DNA from: JAZRWQ01 sp045541395
GTDB taxonomy: Bacteria; Bacillota; Clostridia; Oscillospirales; UMGS1783
Assembly (NCBI GenBank): GCA_045541395.1
Contig: JAZQIZ010000018.1
Coordinates: forward strand, 62,001-126,000
Reading direction: 5' to 3'
Length of the DNA: 64,000 bases
In this document: in pieces, positions 33,815 to 43,175 of the stretch
How positions within the stretch are numbered: position 1 is the stretch's first letter
Layout of the letters: the number at the start of each line of letters is the position of its first letter
Notes under the pieces: model-generated
What the model was told of the DNA's origin: nothing
Seen by the model: only the letters and a program-made list of their open reading frames with translations
Database searches by the model: none
Translations under genes and position numbers: made by a program

Positions 33815-34675
33815 ATGTTTTATTCAGAAGATTGGAAAGATTATAAATTAATAGACTGTTCGGGAGGGGAACGCCTTGAAGCATGGGGAGATAACGTTTT
33901 TATTCGCCCCGACCCGCAGGCTATATGGAAGACCCCGAAAAACAACCCATTGTGGCGAAAGCCCGACGGCCATTACATCCGCTCATCTTCGGGAGGCGGT
34001 CATTGGGATTTTTATAAAAGTATTCCCGATTTCACCATCAGCTATAAGGATCTTAATTTTAATATCCGTCCTACAAACTTTAAGCATACGGGTCTATTCC
34101 CTGAACAGGCCGCCAATTGGGATTGGGCAAGAGATCTGATTGAAAATGCAGGCAGGCCCATAAGCGTTTTAAACCTTTTCGGTTACACCGGCGGCGCTAC
34201 CGTTGCATGCGCAAAAAGCGGTGCTTCGGTTTGCCACGTAGATGCTTCCAAGGGTATGGTTCAGTGGTGTAAGGATAATGCGTACCTTTGCGGCCTTAAA
34301 GACGCACCTATAAGGTATATTGTAGATGATTGCGGAAAGTTTGCCGCAAGGGAAATACGCCGCGGAAGAAAGTATGACGCCATTATTATGGACCCTCCAT
34401 CCTACGGCAGGGGCCCGGGCGGTGAGGTATGGAAGCTGGAGGAACAGCTTTACGATTTTGTTAAGCTTACAACCGAGCTTTTATCGGATGAACCCTTATT
34501 CTTTCTTATTAATTCCTACACAACAGGCTTCTCCTGCGGTGTAATAGATTATATTTGTAAGGATCTGCTGTGCGATAAATTTGGCGGTAAGGTGCAGGTA
34601 GGAGAGCTTATGCTGCCTGTAGAAGAAAGCGGCAAGCTTTTGCCCTGCGGCTGCAGCGGAAGATGGGAAAAATAA
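33815..34675 (+). CDS. Class I SAM-dependent methyltransferase, RlmI/RlmK-like
   Basis: Protein of 286 aa. SAM motif I appears as VLNLFGYTGGATVA with the acidic VDASKGMV strand 2, and the catalytic motif IV as IMDPPSYGRG, as in 23S rRNA cytosine-5 or guanine-N7 methyltransferases of the RlmI/RlmKL group. It lacks an N-terminal PUA or THUMP domain. The exact rRNA site is not predictable. The ATG at 33815 has GAGGT upstream overlapping the ruvB stop. Confidence 0.83.
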   Translation: MFYSEDWKDYKLIDCSGGERLEAWGDNVFIRPDPQAIWKTPKNNPLWRKPDGHYIRSSSGGGHWDFYKSIPDFTISYKDLNFNIRPTNFKHTGLFPEQAANWDWARDLIENAGRPISVLNLFGYTGGATVACAKSGASVCHVDASKGMVQWCKDNAYLCGLKDAPIRYIVDDCGKFAAREIRRGRKYDAIIMDPPSYGRGPGGEVWKLEEQLYDFVKLTTELLSDEPLFFLINSYTTGFSCGVIDYICKDLLCDKFGGKVQVGELMLPVEESGKLLPCGCSGRWEK

Positions 34676-34688
34676 AACGGAGATAAAG

Positions 34689-35528
34689 ATGAACGTTATT
34701 GACGTAAGGGGAGTATCCTTTTCCTACGGTGACGGAACTCCACCGGTATTGAATAATATTGATCTGCAAATAAATAAAGGGGAGTTTGTGGCTATACTTG
34801 GCCATAACGGCTCCGGTAAATCCACCCTTGCAAAGCTTTTGAACGGCATTCTTGTGCCAACCGAGGGCAAGGTAATTGTTGAGGGTATGGATACAGCCGA
34901 TGAAAAACATTTTTACAGCATCCGCCGTAAGGTGGGTATGGTGTTTCAGAACCCCGATAATCAGATAGTCTCCTCTATAGTTGAGGAGGACGTAGCTTTT
35001 GCGCCCGAAAACTTAGGCGTGGAAAGGGAAGAGATGCGTAAACGCATTGATTTTGCCCTTGAGGCGGTTGGGATGAAAAAATACAGCCAACATTCTGCCT
35101 CTCAGCTTTCAGGCGGCCAAAAGCAAAGAGTAGCCATTGCGGGCGTTATTGCAATGCGCCCCCACATAATAGTTTTAGATGAGCCTACGGCGATGCTTGA
35201 TCCTTCCGGTCGTAAAGAGGTAATAAAGGTGCTGGAACATCTTAATAAGGATGAAGGAATAACCGTTGTTTTAATTACCCATCATATGGACGAAGCCGCA
35301 AGGGCTGACCGTATAGTGGTGGTGGATGAAGGCAAGGTCATTATAGATAACGAGCCTCATAAGGTCTTTACTCAAAGAGAAAAGCTTTATAAAGCAGGGC
35401 TTTCGGTACCTCAGAGCATGGAATTTGCCCTTGCGTTAAGAGATGCCGGCTATAATATGCCTGAGGACGTAATAAACGTTGATGAGTGCGTTAAGGCCCT
35501 TTCGGAAATTCTGGGAGGTGCAAAATGA
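34689..35528 (+). CDS. ecfA1: Energy-coupling factor ATPase 1
   Basis: ABC ATPase of 279 aa: Walker A GHNGSGKST, Q-loop VFQNPDNQIV, signature LSGGQKQRVAIAG, Walker B IIVLDEPTAMLDP, H-loop ITHHMDE. With EcfA2 and EcfT it forms the shared ECF module that energises several vitamin-specific S proteins in Firmicutes. Overlaps ecfA2 by 4 nt. Distinct from the fused ATPase in the B12 operon. Confidence 0.95.
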   Translation: MNVIDVRGVSFSYGDGTPPVLNNIDLQINKGEFVAILGHNGSGKSTLAKLLNGILVPTEGKVIVEGMDTADEKHFYSIRRKVGMVFQNPDNQIVSSIVEEDVAFAPENLGVEREEMRKRIDFALEAVGMKKYSQHSASQLSGGQKQRVAIAGVIAMRPHIIVLDEPTAMLDPSGRKEVIKVLEHLNKDEGITVVLITHHMDEAARADRIVVVDEGKVIIDNEPHKVFTQREKLYKAGLSVPQSMEFALALRDAGYNMPEDVINVDECVKALSEILGGAK

Positions 35529-36376
35529 AGCTTCAGGTAAAAAATCTTTCCCATGTTTACAGTAAAAAAACTCCTTTTGAGAGAGTTGCCCTTAACGATA
35601 TAAACCTTGAAATAGGCAGCGGTGAATTTATTGGGCTTATCGGTCATACGGGATCGGGTAAATCCACCCTTATTCAGCATTTTAACGGCCTTAATCAGCC
35701 TTCTTCAGGGCAGGTGCTTATTGACGGGCAGGATATTTTCTCCGATAAAAAACTGCTTTACAATTCCCGCTTTAGGGTAGGTATTGTTTTTCAGTACCCT
35801 GAATATCAGCTTTTTGAAGAAACAGTTTATAAAGATATCTCTTTCGGCCCTAAAAATATGGGGCTTTCCTCTGAAGAGATCGACCGCAGAGTAAAAGAAA
35901 GCATCGGCCTTGTAGGCTTGAAAGAAGATATTTTAGAAAAAAGTCCATTTGAGCTTTCGGGCGGGCAAAAGCGCCGCGTTGCCATAGCAGGTGTTCTGGC
36001 AATGGAGCCTGAACTTTTAATTCTGGATGAGCCTACTGCAGGTCTTGACCCTAAAGGCGCTTCCGAAATAATGGGATATATAAGCGAATACGTTAGTGAA
36101 GACCGTTCGGTGCTTTTTGTTTCCCATTCCATGGCCGACGTTGCAAAATACGCAAAACGCGTTTTGGTAATGAACGATTCCCGTCTTGTAATGGATGGTA
36201 CGGTTCCCGAAATATTCTCCAAGGCTCAGTATTTAAAAGAAATCGGTCTTAACGTACCGCAGGTAACAGAAATATTCCTGCGGCTGAAGGAATTGGGCTT
36301 TGATCTTCCTCAGGACGTTTATACCGTAAAATATGCCCTTGAACGCATACAGGAGTTTAAGGAGGTGTCTTTATGA
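35525..36376 (+). CDS. ecfA2: Energy-coupling factor ATPase 2
   Basis: ABC ATPase of 283 aa: Walker A GHTGSGKST, Q-loop VFQYPEYQLF, signature LSGGQKRRVAIAG, Walker B LLILDEPTAGLDP, H-loop VSHSMAD. The YPEYQLFEET variant of the Q-loop region is typical of EcfA2. Middle gene of ecfA1-ecfA2-ecfT. Confidence 0.95.
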   Translation: MKLQVKNLSHVYSKKTPFERVALNDINLEIGSGEFIGLIGHTGSGKSTLIQHFNGLNQPSSGQVLIDGQDIFSDKKLLYNSRFRVGIVFQYPEYQLFEETVYKDISFGPKNMGLSSEEIDRRVKESIGLVGLKEDILEKSPFELSGGQKRRVAIAGVLAMEPELLILDEPTAGLDPKGASEIMGYISEYVSEDRSVLFVSHSMADVAKYAKRVLVMNDSRLVMDGTVPEIFSKAQYLKEIGLNVPQVTEIFLRLKELGFDLPQDVYTVKYALERIQEFKEVSL

Positions 36377-37179
36377 TAAAAGATATTACCTTAGGCCAGT
36401 TTTTCCCGGGGCAGTCGGTGATCCATAAGCTGGACGCCAGGGTCAAGCTTATTCTTGTTGTGCTTCTTATTGTAAATATTTTCGTGGCAAAAAGCGTGGT
36501 TTCATACCTGTTGGCGGCTGCGGTGGTATTTGCGGCGATATTTTTATCGAAAATACCCTTCTCAATGATAATAAAAAGCATTAAGCCTCTTTTATACGTT
36601 ATTGCTTTTACAACCGTTATTAATCTGTTTTTTACAACAGGAGAGCCTGTTCTTGAGTTTTGGGTTATCACAATAACAAAGGAAGGGCTTATCCGCTCAG
36701 GAGAAATGATAGTAAGAATAGTGCTTTTGGTGCTGGGTACTTCGCTTCTTACCTACACTACCTCGCCCATTATGCTTACGGATGCCCTTGAAAGGCTGCT
36801 TTCTCCCTTGACGAAAATTAAATTCCCCGTTCATGAGTTTTCACTTATGATGACAATTGCCTTAAGGTTTATTCCCACTCTTATTGAGGAGGTGGATAAA
36901 ATAATTGCGGCTCAGAAGGCAAGAGGGGCGGATTTTGAAAGCGGAAATATTATAAAACGTACAAAGGCCCTTATTCCGATACTTGTACCTCTTTTCGTCT
37001 CTTCCTTCAGAAGGGCAGACGAACTTGCAGTTGCAATGGAATGCCGTTGTTATAAGGGCGGTCAGGGGCGTACCCGCCTGAGAGAGTACAAGGTTGAAAA
37101 AAGAGATTATTTTGCTCTTTTAAGCCTTATCCTTTTGTTGGGCGCGCAGATATGTGCAAATATTTTTTTGAAATGGTAG
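36373..37179 (+). CDS. ecfT: Energy-coupling factor transmembrane protein EcfT
   Basis: Membrane protein of 268 aa with about five helices and the coupling-helix motifs ARGADF (about 178-183) and MECRCYKGG (220-228) matching the A-R-G and related signatures of EcfT. Starts with an ATGA overlap to ecfA2. Module usually followed, as here, by truA. Confidence 0.94.
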   Translation: MIKDITLGQFFPGQSVIHKLDARVKLILVVLLIVNIFVAKSVVSYLLAAAVVFAAIFLSKIPFSMIIKSIKPLLYVIAFTTVINLFFTTGEPVLEFWVITITKEGLIRSGEMIVRIVLLVLGTSLLTYTTSPIMLTDALERLLSPLTKIKFPVHEFSLMMTIALRFIPTLIEEVDKIIAAQKARGADFESGNIIKRTKALIPILVPLFVSSFRRADELAVAMECRCYKGGQGRTRLREYKVEKRDYFALLSLILLLGAQICANIFLKW

Positions 37180-37183
37180 CAGT

Positions 37184-37960
37184 ATGAATAATTTTCTTGT
37201 GAAAATAAGTTATATAGGCAGAAACTACTGCGGTTGGCAGGTGCAAAAAAACGGTATGAGTATTTGCACCGCCGTTCAAATGGCAGTAGAGACCGTCCTT
37301 CGCCATAAAACCCTTATTACGGGCTGCGGCAGAACAGATGCGGGCGTAAATGCTTACAATTACTGCTTTAATTTTCACACGGAATGTGATATAATACCTT
37401 TTAAATTTCTTTCAGGGCTAAACGCCCTTTTGCCGGAGGATATAAGCGCCAATGAAGTTATTCCGGTAGAAGAGGATTTTCATTCCCGCTACAGCGCCTT
37501 AGGTAAAAGCTATATTTATAAAATATGGAACAGCCCCAATAAAAACCCTTTTTTAAATAATATGGCCTATCATTGCAGGACAGGGCTCGATATTGAAGCT
37601 ATGAAAAGGGCAGCAGAGTATTTTTTAGGGGTTCACGATTTTAAGGCTTATATGGCAGCAGGCAGTAATGTGGAAGATACCGTAAGAGAAATATATAAGC
37701 TTGATATCGAAGAAAACGATAAACTTGTGGAAATAAAAGTTTACGGTAATGGCTTCCTTTATAAAATGGTAAGAAATATTGCCGGCACCTTAGTGCTTGT
37801 AGGGCAGAAAAAAATAATGCCCCAAACGGTGAAAGAGATCATAGATAAAATGGATCACAGTAACGCGGCGTTTACTTTGCCGGCTTACGGTCTGTATTTT
37901 AATGAAATATATTACAGTCAAGAGGCTCTTGACAATGCGATAAAAGAGGTGAGCCTATGA
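37184..37960 (+). CDS. truA: tRNA pseudouridine(38-40) synthase TruA
   Basis: Protein of 258 aa with the catalytic Asp in CGRTDAGVNA (about residue 49), KSYIYKIW, and the GNGFLYKMVRNI motif near 188. Modifies uridines 38-40 of the anticodon stem. Standard position directly after ecfT. Confidence 0.95.
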   Translation: MNNFLVKISYIGRNYCGWQVQKNGMSICTAVQMAVETVLRHKTLITGCGRTDAGVNAYNYCFNFHTECDIIPFKFLSGLNALLPEDISANEVIPVEEDFHSRYSALGKSYIYKIWNSPNKNPFLNNMAYHCRTGLDIEAMKRAAEYFLGVHDFKAYMAAGSNVEDTVREIYKLDIEENDKLVEIKVYGNGFLYKMVRNIAGTLVLVGQKKIMPQTVKEIIDKMDHSNAAFTLPAYGLYFNEIYYSQEALDNAIKEVSL

Positions 37961-39135
37961 CAAACGAACAAAAGCTTAAAGGCATAGCTGCCTTGAAAAA
38001 TCTGAAAAGGCTCAGCCTTTTATGTGTGGCGATTATTGTATTTTTCGGCATTGTGTTTAATTTGGGCAATATGAGCTTAGATAATATTAAAAGAACCTTC
38101 GTTCGGCTTTCAAGTGTGTTTAACAGCCGTGAGGAAGATAAAAGCGCAACCGTGACATACGCTGAGGATGCAGGTACCCGCCTTGTTAAATTTAAGGACG
38201 GTGTTGCGGTGGTGACTTCCGATAAACTGAAGGTATTTGACCGCTCGGGTATTGAGTTCTTTTCCAGTAAAACCGTAATGGCAAACCCTTGTGTCAGGGC
38301 AACCGACAGCCGCATAATGGTGTTTGACAGGGATGCTAACTCTATCGGGGTTTATACAAGCTTTGCCTGCCTTTCCCAAATTAAGACCGATCAGAAAATT
38401 ATCAATGCCTCAATGAGTGATCAGGGTGCCATTGCCGTAGCTTCTCAGGCAGACGGTTATAAATCTATGGTTACTCTTTATAATCCTAATTTTGATAAGA
38501 TCTATGAATATTACAGTGCCGACGGCTATATTCTGAATACCGCCGTTTACGGCAAGGGTAAGGCATTTGCCTGCAGTGCTCTTGTGGTTGATGAAAGCGG
38601 CAGCTTTTGTGCTCTTTCGGTATTTGATACTTCCGAGGAGCAGCCGGTCTGTACTGCCAAAATAAACGCCGGCTTTGTATTTGACCTTCAATTTTTGAAT
38701 AAGTCTAAGCTTCTGGCAGTTGCAGATACAGGCTGGTACGTTATAGATGCCCGCACCGGCGATATAATAAACAGCCGCGAATATTCCTCTGCTTCCCTTT
38801 TGGGTTACAGCACAGAGGGAACCGAAGGAGTTTTTGTGTTTTCCGCTAACAGTAACTCCTCTCAGCTTAAAATTTACGATTTTCTGGCAGATACCGAAAA
38901 AAGCGCCGAAGTGCAGGGCAAAGTAAAAAGTATTGCCTTTGGAGGCGGGAAGATCGTTGTTCTTGCGGGAAATAAGCTTCAAAGTTTTGACCGGTCGGGA
39001 AATCTTGAAAGTATTCAGAACGTCCAGGCTTCACAGCTTGTGGCTATGGCAGAAGGCAACACGGTAATAGTTTCCCACGGCGGCAGTATTAATTATATAA
39101 AACTTACAGGAGAAGAAGATGAACGTAGCGCTTGA
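37957..39135 (+). CDS. DUF5711 family membrane-anchored protein
   Basis: Protein of 392 aa. One transmembrane helix (about 20-38) follows a short basic N-terminus. The rest is extracytoplasmic and shows repeated short beta-strand blocks (for example VKFKDGVAVVTSDKLKVFDRSG), consistent with a beta-propeller. Family DUF5711 has no known function. Translationally coupled to truA (4-nt overlap) and cvpA (17-nt overlap). Confidence 0.78.
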   Translation: MTNEQKLKGIAALKNLKRLSLLCVAIIVFFGIVFNLGNMSLDNIKRTFVRLSSVFNSREEDKSATVTYAEDAGTRLVKFKDGVAVVTSDKLKVFDRSGIEFFSSKTVMANPCVRATDSRIMVFDRDANSIGVYTSFACLSQIKTDQKIINASMSDQGAIAVASQADGYKSMVTLYNPNFDKIYEYYSADGYILNTAVYGKGKAFACSALVVDESGSFCALSVFDTSEEQPVCTAKINAGFVFDLQFLNKSKLLAVADTGWYVIDARTGDIINSREYSSASLLGYSTEGTEGVFVFSANSNSSQLKIYDFLADTEKSAEVQGKVKSIAFGGGKIVVLAGNKLQSFDRSGNLESIQNVQASQLVAMAEGNTVIVSHGGSINYIKLTGEEDERSA

Positions 39136-39799
39136 TGTAATTACTGTGGCAATACTTATCTGTAACGTTATTTCAGGCATAAAAAAGGGGTTCTTTAAAA
39201 CACTGCTTTCCCTTGTCTGCCTTATAACGACCGTGGTTTTGATTTGTGTATACGCCTCACCTTTAGGCGATATAATAAACAAGAAAGTTATAAGCCCCGC
39301 CCTTGCTCAGACCGTCATAAACGATACGGAGATCGATGGGCAGGAGGCTGTGGATAATATTGAGAAAAGCAGTCTTTTCGGCGGTAAGCTTCTTAATGAT
39401 ATTTTTGAAAGCGAGATACCCTCAAAGGACAGTGACGGCCTTACCGTAAAGGAATATTTGGTTGGGCTTATTAATGAAAGTGATTTTGTGATAAGTCTTT
39501 GTTCCTGCTTAGGGGCTGTGCTGATCACTCTCGGAGTAAGGCTTGCGGCCTGGCTTTTAGGGCTTATTATTGAACCGATCTTAAAGCTTCCGATCTTAAA
39601 AGAGGCAAACAAAGGCCTTGGTTTTATAGTCGGTTTAATAAACGGTGTGCTATTGATGTGGGTGGTTTGCCTTATAGTAAACATAGGAGCCGCTGCCTAC
39701 AAGCCCACTTCAGGGACCTTCAGAAGTGAGGTTGTGGAACAAACGTTAGTTTATAAATATGCAGACGAGTATAATCCCGCAAATATAATTTTAAAATAA
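39119..39799 (+). CDS. CvpA-family membrane protein
   Basis: Protein of 226 aa with CvpA/colicin V production-like N-terminus (ALDVITVAILICNVISGIKKGFFKTLLSL) and about four helices, two of them after an extracytoplasmic insertion (residues 55-105). CvpA homologues are linked to envelope homeostasis; the precise role is unknown. Overlaps the DUF5711 gene and precedes pgsA by 12 nt. Confidence 0.78.
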   Translation: MNVALDVITVAILICNVISGIKKGFFKTLLSLVCLITTVVLICVYASPLGDIINKKVISPALAQTVINDTEIDGQEAVDNIEKSSLFGGKLLNDIFESEIPSKDSDGLTVKEYLVGLINESDFVISLCSCLGAVLITLGVRLAAWLLGLIIEPILKLPILKEANKGLGFIVGLINGVLLMWVVCLIVNIGAAAYKPTSGTFRSEVVEQTLVYKYADEYNPANIILK

Positions 39800-39811
39800 A
39801 GAAGGAAGAAA

Positions 39812-40384
39812 ATGAAAGTGCCTAAACAGTTGCCCAATATTATAACGGGCATAAGAATAGCTATGATCCCCGTATTTGCCGTTTTTTATTTATTTGAAAA
39901 ATTCTCTGTGGCAATATTTATCCTTGCTCTTGTAATGTTAAGCGATCTTCTGGATGGCCATATTGCAAGAAAGTACAATTTACAGTCCCGTACAGGCGAG
40001 CTTTTGGATCCTCTGGCTGATAAGCTTGCTTTGGTTATGGTATGTGTTTGCTTATATTTTACCGACCTTGTGCCCTTATGGTTTTTTATAGGTATAATTG
40101 CAAAGGAATTGTTTATGCTGGGCTTTAGCTTTATTGTAAGCTTTGTTATGAAGAAGCAGTACGCCATAAGCAAGGCTAAATGGTACGGCAAGGTTGCAAC
40201 TACCTGCCTGTATCTTGTTTTGTGCCTCAATTTTGTATTTCCATCCTTCTTTTTAGACCATACAGTACTGCGAATAGTGCTTTTTGTAATGGCTCTGTTC
40301 TGGGAGTATTTTGCCTTTGTTGCCTATGGTCTTGTATTCTTAAAAAACAGTAAAAACAGTTCAACCGAAGTTATAGGAGAGTAA
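39812..40384 (+). CDS. pgsA: CDP-diacylglycerol-glycerol-3-phosphate 3-phosphatidyltransferase
   Basis: Membrane enzyme of 190 aa with the CDP-alcohol phosphatidyltransferase signature DLLDGHIARKYNLQSRTGELLDPLADK (D-x2-DG-x2-AR-x8-G-x3-D-x3-D, at about 46-68). Makes phosphatidylglycerol phosphate, the precursor of PG and cardiolipin. About six helices. Confidence 0.95.
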   Translation: MKVPKQLPNIITGIRIAMIPVFAVFYLFEKFSVAIFILALVMLSDLLDGHIARKYNLQSRTGELLDPLADKLALVMVCVCLYFTDLVPLWFFIGIIAKELFMLGFSFIVSFVMKKQYAISKAKWYGKVATTCLYLVLCLNFVFPSFFLDHTVLRIVLFVMALFWEYFAFVAYGLVFLKNSKNSSTEVIGE

Positions 40385-40391
40385 TTGCCTT

Positions 40392-42653
40392 ATGATGTGC
40401 GCAAAATGTAAAAAGCGCGTTGCCGTTATTTTCATTACAAGAATGGAAAACGGACAGACAATAAACGAAGGTCTTTGCCTTAAGTGCGCTAAAGATATGG
40501 GCTTAAAGCCCGTTGACGATATGATGCAGAAAATGGGCATCAGCCCGGAGGATATTGATAATATATCCAACGAGCTTTCTGAGATGATGGATGATGAAAA
40601 CTTCTCTCAGGGAGGCGCCGCTTCTTTAGGCGGTATGCTGGGGAATATTTTTAACAGTGCAGGTGCTTCCGAAGAGGAAGCTGAAGAGCCTGAAAGCAAT
40701 GATAAAAACGAAAAGGACCCTAAAAAGAAAAAGGGTGGCCGTAAGTTTTTGAATAATTATTGCATAAACCTTACCCAAAAGGCCAAAGACGGCAAAATCG
40801 ACGAGGTAGTTGGCCGCAGTGAGGAGATTTTCCGCGTGGTTCAGATATTAAACCGCCGCACAAAAAATAACCCCTGCCTTATCGGTGAGCCCGGTGTAGG
40901 TAAAACTGCCATTGCTGAAGGTCTTGCTAAAAAAATTGCAGAGGGCAGTGTTCCCGCAAAGCTTCAGGATAAGGAAATTTACCTTCTGGATCTTACTGCT
41001 CTTGTGGCCGGTACTCAGTTTAGAGGGCAGTTTGAAAGCCGTGTTAAGGGGCTTATTGAGGAAATTAAAAAGGTTGGCAATATAATTCTTGTTATAGACG
41101 AGGTCCATACTCTTGTTGGCACGGGAGATGCAGAAGGCTCAATGAATGCGGCCAATATGCTCAAGCCTGCTCTTTCAAGAGGGGAGATCCAGGTTATAGG
41201 TGCAACTACCCTTAAGGAATACCGTAAGTATATTGAAAAGGATGCGGCTCTGGAACGCCGTTTTCAGACAGTTGTTGTAGAAGAGCCTTCTATTGAAGAT
41301 GCGGTTAAAATGCTGGGTGGAATAAAGAAGCATTATGAGGAATATCACGGCCTTATTATAACCGATGAAATAGTAAGAAAAGCAGTAACTCTTTCCGAGC
41401 GTTACGTGACCGACCGCTTTTTGCCCGATAAGGCTATTGACCTTATGGACGAAGCCTGCTCCAACTGCGCTCTTAACAGTAAGGCTGTAAACGAGCTTCA
41501 TCATTCCGAAAGGGAGCTTAAGGAAATAAGTGAGCGTATCAACGTTTTTGAACAAACTCCCTCCGATGAAATGAATGAAGATAAATATAAAGAAATGGCC
41601 GAGCTTCGCACTGAAGAAATAAGAATGAAGGCTAAGATCGACGTTCTTAAGGAACAGGCAAACGCTGAGGTTACAATAACCGACCTTGCCCGTGTTATCG
41701 AGCTGTGGACAGGTATCCCCACCGGCAAGATCATCGCCTCCGAAGGTGATAAGCTTAAGGACCTTGAAAAAATACTTTCACTGAAGATCAAGGGGCAGAA
41801 GGAAGCTATTTCGGCTATTTCCAAGGCGGTGCGCCGTTCTCGCGCGGCCCTTATGCCAAGAAAACGCCCTGTTTCCTTTATATTCACCGGGCCTACCGGT
41901 GTTGGCAAGACCGAGCTCGTAAAGGTGCTTTCCAACGAGCTGTTCGATACCCCAGAAACTCTAATAAGACTTGATATGTCGGAATTTATGGAGAAGCATT
42001 CGGTTTCCAGAATTATCGGTTCTCCTCCGGGCTATGTGGGTTATGACGAAGCCGGTCAGCTTACGGAAAAGATCCGTCGCCGTCCTTACAGTGTTATCCT
42101 GTTTGACGAAATAGAAAAGGCTCATCCGGATGTAATGAACATTCTTCTGCAAATACTGGATGAAGGCAAGGTGACCGACGCCCACGGACGTGCGGTAAGC
42201 TTTGAGCATACGGTTATCGTTATGACATCCAACGCAGGCTCCAATGAAAACAATAAGGCAATGGGCTTTGGCAAGACCGAAGCGATGCGCTCCAAGGATA
42301 AAGCTTTAAAGGCTCTTTCGGAATTTTTACGTCCTGAATTTTTGAATAGGGTCGATGATATAATCGTATTCGAACCCCTTGGAAAAGAAGTATTCCCCGA
42401 TATAGTGGATATATTTATGGGCGAGCTTAAGGAAGGCCTTAAAGAGAAAAATGTAGAAATGACCTACGATGAAAGCGCCCGTCAGCTTATAGCTGAAAAC
42501 TCCTTCTCGGTTAAATACGGTGCAAGAAACGTGCGCAGGGAAGTGCAGAAGGAAGTAGAAGATAGGCTTGTGGAAATAGTATTTGAAAAGGGCCGTTTTA
42601 ATAAGGTTGAAATAAGCGCAGCCGATGGCCAATTAATTTTTAATACTAAGTAA
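40392..42653 (+). CDS. clpE: ClpE-like ATP-dependent protease ATPase subunit
   Basis: HSP100 ATPase of 753 aa. Instead of the ClpC Clp-N repeats it begins with a treble-clef zinc finger (Cys3, Cys6, Cys29, Cys32), the hallmark of ClpE. Two AAA+ domains follow: Walker A GEPGVGKTA (about 161-169) and GPTGVGKTE (about 497-505), separated by a UVR-type coiled coil (about 368-420). The ClpP-binding loop is not obvious to me by eye. Unfolds substrates for ClpP. No CtsR operator repeat was seen upstream; it sits inside a housekeeping cluster. Confidence 0.88.
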   Translation: MMCAKCKKRVAVIFITRMENGQTINEGLCLKCAKDMGLKPVDDMMQKMGISPEDIDNISNELSEMMDDENFSQGGAASLGGMLGNIFNSAGASEEEAEEPESNDKNEKDPKKKKGGRKFLNNYCINLTQKAKDGKIDEVVGRSEEIFRVVQILNRRTKNNPCLIGEPGVGKTAIAEGLAKKIAEGSVPAKLQDKEIYLLDLTALVAGTQFRGQFESRVKGLIEEIKKVGNIILVIDEVHTLVGTGDAEGSMNAANMLKPALSRGEIQVIGATTLKEYRKYIEKDAALERRFQTVVVEEPSIEDAVKMLGGIKKHYEEYHGLIITDEIVRKAVTLSERYVTDRFLPDKAIDLMDEACSNCALNSKAVNELHHSERELKEISERINVFEQTPSDEMNEDKYKEMAELRTEEIRMKAKIDVLKEQANAEVTITDLARVIELWTGIPTGKIIASEGDKLKDLEKILSLKIKGQKEAISAISKAVRRSRAALMPRKRPVSFIFTGPTGVGKTELVKVLSNELFDTPETLIRLDMSEFMEKHSVSRIIGSPPGYVGYDEAGQLTEKIRRRPYSVILFDEIEKAHPDVMNILLQILDEGKVTDAHGRAVSFEHTVIVMTSNAGSNENNKAMGFGKTEAMRSKDKALKALSEFLRPEFLNRVDDIIVFEPLGKEVFPDIVDIFMGELKEGLKEKNVEMTYDESARQLIAENSFSVKYGARNVRREVQKEVEDRLVEIVFEKGRFNKVEISAADGQLIFNTK

Positions 42654-42660
42654 AAAACAC

Positions 42661-42689
42661 TTGCAAAAGGCAAAAGTTTGTGGTATAGT
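42661..42689 (+). promoter_or_regulatory. Promoter of rplS
   Basis: TTGCAA (42661-42666), 17-nt spacer, TATAGT (42684-42689). Confidence 0.65.
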
Positions 42690-42695
42690 ATTAAG

Positions 42696-42750
42696 GCACG
42701 TAATACGGACATTCCGCTGACAATATTATTTTTGTGTATGAATGGTACTG
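42696..42750 (+). promoter_or_regulatory. Probable ribosomal protein L19 leader
   Basis: The ~78-nt untranslated leader between promoter and rplS contains CATTC (42709-42713) and GAATG (42739-42743) arms enclosing CGCTGACAATATT. This resembles the autoregulatory L19 leader of Firmicutes. The match is by position and outline only. Confidence 0.45.
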
Positions 42751-42773
42751 AGATTATTTAGGAGGAAAGAAAA

Positions 42774-43115
42774 ATGACAGCTATTGAAAAGTTCAATCAG
42801 GGTCAGCTTAAAAGCGAAATTGCCGATTTTAATATCGGTGACACAGTTGCTGTTGCAGTAAGAATCAAAGAAGGCCAGAAGGAAAGAATCCAGATGTTCG
42901 AAGGAACAGTTATTGCTCGTAAGGGCGGCGGCCTCACCGAAACCTTCACTGTTCGCAGACTTAGCTACGGCGTTGGCGTTGAAAGGGTATTCCCCGTACA
43001 TTCTCCCAACGTTGAAAGCGTTAAGGTTGTTAGAAGAGGTAAGGTTCGCAGAGCTAAGCTTTATTACCTTCGCGACAGAGTTGGTAAGGCAGCAAAGGTT
43101 AAGGAAAAGATCTAA
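42774..43115 (+). CDS. rplS: 50S ribosomal protein L19
   Basis: Protein of 113 aa, standard bacterial L19, with FNIGDTVAVAVRI, EGTVIARKG, TFTVRRLSYGVGVERVFP and RRGKVRRAKLYYLRDRVGKAAK. Ribosome site AGGAGGAAAG. Sits upstream of lepB and rbgA, a frequent Firmicute order. Confidence 0.98.
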   Translation: MTAIEKFNQGQLKSEIADFNIGDTVAVAVRIKEGQKERIQMFEGTVIARKGGGLTETFTVRRLSYGVGVERVFPVHSPNVESVKVVRRGKVRRAKLYYLRDRVGKAAKVKEKI

Positions 43116-43119
43116 CTTG

Positions 43120-43150
43120 TGTGAAAGGGGGACTTGCGTCTCCCTTTTTT
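43120..43150 (+). terminator. Terminator after rplS
   Basis: AAAGGGGGAC-TTGC-GTCTCCCTTTTTT: a 10-bp stem and T run. Probably partial read-through into lepB. Confidence 0.82.
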
Positions 43151-43175
43151 CGCATTATTTTCGGAGGAAAAAATT

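Noticed and set aside
8700..37200. Two ECF modules as a recent duplication
   Set aside because: One has a fused double ATPase and a different T protein; they are separate ECF types, not copies of each other.
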